Shown here in pieces: positions 13,001 through 18,262 of a DNA stretch of 18,262 nt (position 1 is the stretch's first letter; every line of letters starts with the position of its first letter). The translations under genes and the position numbers were made by a program. The DNA comes from Lachnospiraceae bacterium UBA2864 (lineage in GTDB: Bacteria > Bacillota > Clostridia > Lachnospirales > Lachnospiraceae): contig DEFA01000025.1 of NCBI GenBank assembly GCA_002350525.1, positions 100,821 through 119,082 on the forward strand. The letters are read 5' to 3'. The notes under the pieces were generated by a model. It was given only the letters and a program-made list of their open reading frames with translations, ran no database searches and was not told the origin of the DNA.

Positions 13001-15277
13001 CTACTTAACCTTTTCAACTTCTTCTTTAAGAGCTGCTACTATGCTTTCCACTCTCTCATTGGTAATATATGTAAAACTCCTGAGCGTTCTAATCGGCAGG
13101 TACTGAAGCATATTGTAAGTCATCGGATCAAGACTCTCCATATCCATTCCGTCCGAACCTGTAAACTTATCAATTTCTTCCTTCATGACCTTCATTACAA
13201 CTTCTCTTGTTACATCATTCTTAAGAAGGTCACCTATCTGAACATCCATATCGATCACAGGAAGAACCTGTGCATCGCCTTTTAATTCAACAGACTCACA
13301 TAAAACAATGTCTCTCGAAGATTTACCTATCTCGATCACATATTCACCGCTTGCGACATACCAGTCTGACACCGCCTCGTTAAACCAGGCAAAGCTTCTC
13401 TTATCCAGTTCAAAGTATACGGTGCCTGTTTCACCCGGATTAAGAGATATCTTTTCAAATCCCTTTAACTCATGAACAGGTCTTATGGCCGCTTTGGTCT
13501 TATCACTTATATATAGCTGAACAACTTCCTTGCCGGCAACCTTTCCCACATTTGTAACATCAACCGATACCTTTATCTTATCGCTGTTAATGTCAATAGG
13601 ACCGTTATCCGCACTTCCAAAGGACTCTGTCTTAAGATTGCTATATTCGAATTCTGTATACGAAAGACCGTATCCGAACGGGAATAAAACATCTGTTTTC
13701 TTGGTATCGTAATATCTGTATCCGACAAATATGCCCTCGGCATAATTGCATCTGTGATTCTGTCCAGGGAAGTTCAGATAACTCGGATTATCCTCAAGCT
13801 TCTTAGGAAAACTTTCGGCAAGCTTTCCTGAAGGATTAACCTTTCCGTAAAGGACATTCATTACAGCCTCCCCTACGCCTTCACCTCCAAGATATGCTTC
13901 GACTATACCGTCAACATACTCAGCCCAAGGCATCTCTACCGGAGAGCCGTTGTGAAGCACTATTATAACCGGCTTGGAGAGTTTCAGCAGTTCTTCTATA
14001 AGAATGTTCTGACACTCAGGCAGACGCATATGTTCTCTGTCATAAGCTTCACTCTCATACAAATCGGGAAGTCCTGCAAATACAACTACCTTATCGGCAT
14101 TCTTTGCCGCTTCCACTGCCGCGCTCATCTTCTCATCGGTTGTCCGGTCTCCGTCATAAGGGAAGCCCTCGGAATAAACACAGCTTCCGTAAGAATCCAT
14201 AACGGATACGGCAGATACTATGTTATGCGCATTTATATGTGAACTTCCGCCTCCCTGGAATCTCGGATTTGCCGCAAATCCTCCGATTATTGCAATCTTT
14301 TCATCGGATCTGAGAGGAAGGACCTCATCATTTTTAAGAAGAACTATGCTCTCCTCTTCTGCATGTACGGCCTTCTCATGATCCTTATCCCTGTCGAAGA
14401 CTTCTTCTCTCTTACCTGAATGGTACTTCTCCATAAGCTTCAGTACATTTCTGACCGCTTTATCAAGATCGGCTTCCGCAAGTCGTCCCGACCGAACGGC
14501 TTCCACTATCAGAGCATCGTTAACTCCGTTGCTGCCCGGCATTTCAAGATCAAGTCCCGCAGCTATTCCCCTTATACGATCGGATACGGCGCCCCAGTCC
14601 GACATAACAAGGCCGTCATATCCCCACTCATCTCTCAAAACATCTGTAAGAAGCCATTTGTTCTCCGATGCATATGTTCCGTTGATCCTGTTGTAAGAGC
14701 ACATAAGAGTCCATGGATCGGACTTCTTTACGGCTGTTTCGAACCCGGCAAGGTATATCTCCCTGAGAGTCCTCTCATCTACATCAGCAGACACATACAT
14801 TCTCTCGGTCTCCTGATTATTTACCGCAAAATGCTTCAGACTTGTTCCTACATTCTGAGATTGGACTCCGTTGATAAGAGCTGCAGACATCTCACCCGTT
14901 ACATAAGGGTCTTCCGAAATATATTCGAAGTTACGTCCACATAAGGGAGATCTCTTAATATTGGCAGCCGGTCCGAGGATAACGGAAACATCTTCGGCCT
15001 GACACTCTTTTCCGAGAGTAACTCCTATATCGTACATGAGATCCCTGTCAAAACTGGCAGCCGTAGCAACTGAAGTAGGAAATGCCACCGCATCTATCGA
15101 ATCATATATCTCAGCAGAATCATTTTCCTGTTTTCTCAGTCCGTAAGGGCCGTCGCACATAAAAATCTCAGGAACTCCCTTATCTTCTATCGGTCCCACA
15201 GTCCACGCACTGTTTCCTGACACAAGAGAAGCCTTTTCAGCCAGTGTCAATTCCTTCATTATCGCATCAATATCCAT
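13001..15277 (-). CDS. Glycoside hydrolase family 3 beta-glucosidase-type enzyme
   Basis: The gene encodes 758 aa from the ATG at 15277, which follows AGGAGGT. An in-frame start at 15355 would add 26 residues unlike the family. Three domains are seen. The N-terminal (alpha/beta)8 barrel carries KHFAVNNQETER (148-159) and the nucleophile D227 in VMSDWGA. The alpha/beta sandwich includes the likely acid/base Glu in ESEAYDR (408-414). A C-terminal fibronectin III-like domain includes DVTNVGKVAGKEVVQLY. There is no signal peptide, so it acts inside the cell on imported oligosaccharides. The exact sugar (beta-glucoside, beta-xyloside or other) cannot be told. No sugar transporter or regulator is adjacent, which is unusual for a catabolic GH3. 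An extra segment between the FnIII domain and the C-terminus (about 675-758) is not assigned. Confidence 0.93.
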   Translation of the reverse strand: MDIDAIMKELTLAEKASLVSGNSAWTVGPIEDKGVPEIFMCDGPYGLRKQENDSAEIYDSIDAVAFPTSVATAASFDRDLMYDIGVTLGKECQAEDVSVILGPAANIKRSPLCGRNFEYISEDPYVTGEMSAALINGVQSQNVGTSLKHFAVNNQETERMYVSADVDERTLREIYLAGFETAVKKSDPWTLMCSYNRINGTYASENKWLLTDVLRDEWGYDGLVMSDWGAVSDRIRGIAAGLDLEMPGSNGVNDALIVEAVRSGRLAEADLDKAVRNVLKLMEKYHSGKREEVFDRDKDHEKAVHAEEESIVLLKNDEVLPLRSDEKIAIIGGFAANPRFQGGGSSHINAHNIVSAVSVMDSYGSCVYSEGFPYDGDRTTDEKMSAAVEAAKNADKVVVFAGLPDLYESEAYDREHMRLPECQNILIEELLKLSKPVIIVLHNGSPVEMPWAEYVDGIVEAYLGGEGVGEAVMNVLYGKVNPSGKLAESFPKKLEDNPSYLNFPGQNHRCNYAEGIFVGYRYYDTKKTDVLFPFGYGLSYTEFEYSNLKTESFGSADNGPIDINSDKIKVSVDVTNVGKVAGKEVVQLYISDKTKAAIRPVHELKGFEKISLNPGETGTVYFELDKRSFAWFNEAVSDWYVASGEYVIEIGKSSRDIVLCESVELKGDAQVLPVIDMDVQIGDLLKNDVTREVVMKVMKEEIDKFTGSDGMDMESLDPMTYNMLQYLPIRTLRSFTYITNERVESIVAALKEEVEKVK

Positions 15278-15355
15278 ATGTAACCTTACCTCCTGTATTG
15301 TTCTCAAACCACTTTCGCATTTCTTCATCCACTTCACATATGCTCTACACTCCAC

Positions 15356-16378
15356 TCATGAGCATCGATTTTTTGCAAAGATTGGTACCTTTAAAGCATC
15401 CCCTACGAGAAGTCTTGCGTATGCCTCGCCCATGGTCATATCAGGCATAGGTTTTACTCCCGCCTCAACAAGCGCTGCAGTCGAGCTGTATCTATAATCT
15501 TCCGTAAGCGGAGCCAGATATATATCTACCCCTTGTTCTCCGCATTTTTTTGAAAAAGCGGAAAGCCGCTCCTGATCTGCCGTTCCCGAATGGTATGTAA
15601 GATGAAGAACATGTTTCACATCTCCGATATCATATCTGTCATAATTAATTCCTACATAAGGGTCTATAACAAGAACCGATTCGCGAAGCGCTCCCATCTT
15701 AAAAAGCGGCATGTTGCTGCAGTTTTGCACTATCCTCCCATCGGTATCCGATTTTAAACTATCGGCTTTCTCACTAATGTTTTTGTTCACATCCTCTACC
15801 GGACACATTCCTTCGCTGAAGAAGTCCTCCGAAAAGTCTCCGCATCGCCGAAGTGCTTTGGCATCATGAAGATATGTCACTCCGTCGGAATTACCGTAAA
15901 TCGTAAAAATCCACACCTTAGCTTCGTCCATCGGGATTTCTTGCTTCGACAGCTCATCGATATATTCAACCGACTTTATAAAATTTTCTCTTCCGTTTGC
16001 ATTTTCATCTTCAAGTATACGATTGCTGGATACCAGTCCGACCGGAATAGGACAGCCTTCCATAACCACTCCCAGAAGCGGAGCGGTCATATGAAGAGTG
16101 TCTGTTCCGTGCAGGATCAGAATTCCCGAATACTCCGAATAATCTACCTTTCTCAAAGCATCAAGAAGAATATTCCATTTGTCCACGGTCATATTCTCAC
16201 TTAATGTATCAAGCGGACGGATTATATCAAATTCCCTGTCTTTCGATCTGCTGTCCGACTCTCTTAATAGATTTACGAGGATCGGAGCCGCACGCCCCGT
16301 ATCCGCAGAATTATATCCGGTATCGTTCCTGAAAGAACAAATGGTTCCTCCTGTAAGTACAAGGAGCAGTTTCTTCAT
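15356..16378 (-). CDS. Type I L-asparaginase
   Basis: This enzyme hydrolyses L-asparagine to aspartate and ammonia in the cytoplasm. The 340 aa carry both catalytic signatures: TGGTI (9-13) with the first nucleophilic Thr, and HGTDT (90-94) with the second Thr and Asp. S60-E61 in the SENMTVDKW region contacts substrate. There is no signal peptide, which fits the cytoplasmic (AnsA-like) group. A stretch near 175-220 (EDFFSEGMCPVEDVNKN and after) looks like an insertion relative to typical members and may alter the domain junction. GGGAGA lies before the ATG. The gene starts 12 bp after the L,D-transpeptidase gene and ends 78 bp before the GH3 start. A glutamyl-tRNA amidotransferase-like GatD role is unlikely without gatE. 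Confidence 0.9.
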   Translation of the reverse strand: MKKLLLVLTGGTICSFRNDTGYNSADTGRAAPILVNLLRESDSRSKDREFDIIRPLDTLSENMTVDKWNILLDALRKVDYSEYSGILILHGTDTLHMTAPLLGVVMEGCPIPVGLVSSNRILEDENANGRENFIKSVEYIDELSKQEIPMDEAKVWIFTIYGNSDGVTYLHDAKALRRCGDFSEDFFSEGMCPVEDVNKNISEKADSLKSDTDGRIVQNCSNMPLFKMGALRESVLVIDPYVGINYDRYDIGDVKHVLHLTYHSGTADQERLSAFSKKCGEQGVDIYLAPLTEDYRYSSTAALVEAGVKPMPDMTMGEAYARLLVGDALKVPIFAKNRCS

Positions 16379-16390
16379 AGATTCTCCCTA

Positions 16391-17848
16391 TCATTCTCTC
16401 CAGTAACATACTACCGGAGTACCTATTTCGGTATTATTAAACATAGTTCTCGCCGATTCATACGGAAGATTCACGCATCCGTGCGAACCGTTGGCATAAT
16501 ATATATTTCCCCCGAAAGCATAACGCCATGTCGCATCATGAAAGCCTATGCCTCTTACAAATCTCATCCAATAATCAACCGGAACCGGTTCCTCTCCGCC
16601 CCGGAGAATAGCCCCTCTCTGATGGATATTTATCTGATACAGACCTCCGGGCGTAGACATGCCCGCAGTCACTTTTCCGGATACACAATCGGTAGCAAGG
16701 ACCTCAGATCCGTTCACATAAAGATAAACTCTCTGATTCGTAAGATCCACCTCTGCAAAGGAGTCTCCTATATCATTCACAAGTCCGTTGCTTCCTACGC
16801 TGTAGGCATAACCCTTATGGTTAAATTCAGGTTCTCTTGCAACGGATATTCCCGATACGATGTCATTATAAACTCTGGAAGCTTCACCATCGAGGTTGAT
16901 TTCCCATCCGTATTCGGTAGCGGGAATTTTCACTATCTTTCCGTCATGAGCTCTGAAATTTCTTTCCCTGTAGTATGTATCATGTGTTTTTGCAAATTCC
17001 TGAAGCAGTATATCAATCTTATCCCTGTCAAGTGTGATCCTGTACATTTTATCAATTGACATCATGTCGGCTATATCTTCGGATGTGACAACCGGAACTT
17101 TGGTTTCCCCGTAAAGATAAAAAACCTCTGCATGAAGAATATCATTGGCTCTGTCAACACACTCCCTTACAGAAGAAGAATCAACCGTAAGCGACGGTGT
17201 TATATAACACCCTTCGGCATCCGCATCGAATTCCTTATCCATAACCGTAAGATGCTTCTCCAGCGCGGTCCGGAATTTCTTAAGATCTATCTCGGTTCCC
17301 TCATCACCCGGAACCGCAACAAACTCGTCATCATCCAAAACCACTTTCGGGTTCTCCGGTTTTTTCATGGAGGCCGGATTCAGGCGTTCCTCGTCCTGCA
17401 TGACAACATCTACCATATCCTCGCTAAATGTAATGACCTTCTCGGTCGTGTATTCCTGTCTCTTATCAAATCTGAACCACAGATACGGATTCTGTGCATT
17501 CATTATATCCTTCAGGCTGTTACTGACATCGACACGAAGTTTAACATCATCACCTGTTATGATTCCCTCTCCGTCCTTATACTTAACCTTGATCTTATAA
17601 CCTGCATAATCCGCCGTGATCAGATCAGACGCCTCATCCAATGTCTTAAATGACATATCTTTGCCATCTATCATCGTCCCCGGATTAAACCTTTTCGTCG
17701 TTATGTAAACCATAACAAAATAAGCCGCAATTATAAGCATAAGCAGTGTTGTAAGCGTGATTCCCAGCACTTTCTTCCTTCTCTTCTTACTTGCGGCCAT
17801 ATCTGTAAATGCCTTTTCATCTACATAGACATTTTCATCCACGTCCAT
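16391..17848 (-). CDS. Membrane-anchored L,D-transpeptidase (YkuD) with PG-binding domain
   Basis: This enzyme makes 3-3 (or related) cross-links in peptidoglycan, or attaches proteins to it, using a cysteine. The 485 aa have a short cytoplasmic N-terminus, one membrane anchor (about 27-49) and a long extracytoplasmic region resembling the PG4/YoaR-type putative peptidoglycan-binding domain (PF12229). The YkuD domain (about 363-484) contains catalytic H437 (GFHD) and S455-H456-G457-C458-V459-N460. AGGGG lies six bases before the ATG. It follows the PH-domain gene by 42 bp and precedes the asparaginase gene by 12 bp. The full catalytic set is present, so it should be active; the cross-link type is not determined. 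Confidence 0.93.
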   Translation of the reverse strand: MDVDENVYVDEKAFTDMAASKKRRKKVLGITLTTLLMLIIAAYFVMVYITTKRFNPGTMIDGKDMSFKTLDEASDLITADYAGYKIKVKYKDGEGIITGDDVKLRVDVSNSLKDIMNAQNPYLWFRFDKRQEYTTEKVITFSEDMVDVVMQDEERLNPASMKKPENPKVVLDDDEFVAVPGDEGTEIDLKKFRTALEKHLTVMDKEFDADAEGCYITPSLTVDSSSVRECVDRANDILHAEVFYLYGETKVPVVTSEDIADMMSIDKMYRITLDRDKIDILLQEFAKTHDTYYRERNFRAHDGKIVKIPATEYGWEINLDGEASRVYNDIVSGISVAREPEFNHKGYAYSVGSNGLVNDIGDSFAEVDLTNQRVYLYVNGSEVLATDCVSGKVTAGMSTPGGLYQINIHQRGAILRGGEEPVPVDYWMRFVRGIGFHDATWRYAFGGNIYYANGSHGCVNLPYESARTMFNNTEIGTPVVCYWRE

Positions 17849-17890
17849 TATATACCCCTGTTACATTAAAACCTCTAAAAACTAACCATT

Positions 17891-18262
17891 TTATCTTTGA
17901 TCATCATAATCTTCACTATACTCATCATATCCATCATGATCATGATCGGATATGAATTCACGTCCGGAAATACGTTTTCTCACACGCTCTTCCTCAACCA
18001 GCTGTGAAAGCTGTTCCTTGCCTTCTTTTGCATGCTTTATATTTTTTATCTCAAAACATTTCATAGTTTTGTCCGAGCTGTCGACAACTATGGTTCCCAG
18101 TCCGAATATTCTCTGAATGAAATTACGTTTAAGCGAAAGATCGAGAATTCTGTACAGTCTTATCTCGTCCTCTTTTATATTCAGCATACCACTCTTAATA
18201 AACAATCTCTCAGCATCAAAACTGTACACCGTAAATGTCCACGGAAGTCCGCACCATAATCT
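17891..18262 (-). CDS. Bacterial PH (bPH_2/YdbT-like) domain protein, N-terminus cut by window edge
   Basis: The frame is open to the window edge: the last 11 visible upstream codons read RLWCGLPWTFT and lead straight into VYSFDAERLFIKSG, so the GTG at 18229 is not the start. The 123 visible residues match the bPH_2 domain (PF03703). This includes the strand EIRLYRILDLSLKR, the FGLGTIVVDSSDK hairpin and FEIKNIKHAKEGKEQLSQLV, ending with KRISGREF and a very acidic tail (about the last 18 residues, rich in Asp, Glu, Tyr and His). Such proteins are common in Lachnospiraceae, but their role is unclear, possibly membrane- or stress-linked. No membrane helix is seen in the visible part. It is the first visible gene of the cluster leading to the L,D-transpeptidase. 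Confidence 0.8.
   Translation of the reverse strand, partial: RLWCGLPWTFTVYSFDAERLFIKSGMLNIKEDEIRLYRILDLSLKRNFIQRIFGLGTIVVDSSDKTMKCFEIKNIKHAKEGKEQLSQLVEEERVRKRISGREFISDHDHDGYDEYSEDYDDQR

Noticed and set aside
14420..14944. 174-codon plus-strand frame opposite GH3
   Set aside because: It is antisense to the GH3 catalytic barrel with intact motifs and has no supporting signals.
1..18262. CRISPR arrays, tRNA or rRNA genes, transposase genes
   Set aside because: I looked for regularly spaced repeats, tRNA-like cloverleaf ends and transposase motifs and saw none. The repeats at 1434-1525 and 2199-2295 are too few and too irregular for CRISPR.

Overview
The window looks like a low-GC Firmicutes chromosome of the Lachnospiraceae type, perhaps a Butyrivibrio, Pseudobutyrivibrio or Roseburia relative. 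This rests on protein style, strong AGGAGG ribosome binding sites, textbook sigma-A promoters, and the gene order hup / rqcP / divIC / tilS / hpt / ftsH, which matches the conserved Bacillus-Clostridium block. The species assignment is inference. In endospore formers this block normally also carries yabP, yabQ and spoIIE. All three are absent here, which suggests a lineage that no longer sporulates.

Bases 1 to about 2400 look like the end of a plasmid-like or integrative element. The minus strand carries a ParM/Alp-type actin-like segregation ATPase, cut by the window edge, and a cysteine-rich small protein coupled to it. Upstream are poorly defined small ORFs and a long leader. The operon starts at a perfect promoter, TTGACA-17-TATAAT. 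The 17-bp spacer of this promoter is itself an inverted-repeat operator, and two more operator copies flank it. A divergent XRE/Cro-type repressor gene lies next to it. Beyond the repressor terminator is a gene-free stretch (2079-2594) with direct repeats, a 12-bp inverted repeat, a palindrome and a strong bidirectional terminator. This stretch probably holds the element-chromosome junction. No integrase or tRNA is visible in the window.

Bases 2595-7446 are chromosomal housekeeping genes, all on the minus strand. They run, in transcription order, hup, rqcP, divIC, (hairpin), tilS, hpt, ftsH, driven at least in part by a consensus promoter upstream of hup. They cover nucleoid structure, ribosome rescue, cell division, tRNA-Ile lysidine synthesis, purine salvage and membrane proteolysis.

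Bases 7447-10973 form a tight minus-strand operon: rubrerythrin with a rubredoxin-type site at both ends, a four-helix membrane protein, proA (glutamyl phosphate reductase) and an aldose-1-epimerase family protein. Its promoter lies back to back with that of the plus-strand azlC-azlD branched-chain amino acid exporter (11055-12100). An eight-codon leader ORF with its own ribosome binding site abuts the azlC start.

Bases 12155-18262 are a second minus-strand cluster with short gaps. In transcription order it contains a PH-domain (bPH_2) protein cut by the right edge, a membrane-anchored L,D-transpeptidase, a type I asparaginase, a cytoplasmic GH3 beta-glycosidase and a PF06541-type membrane protein. 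It converges on azlCD at a shared hairpin terminator. The most interesting part of the window is the regulatory and segregation module at the left end.
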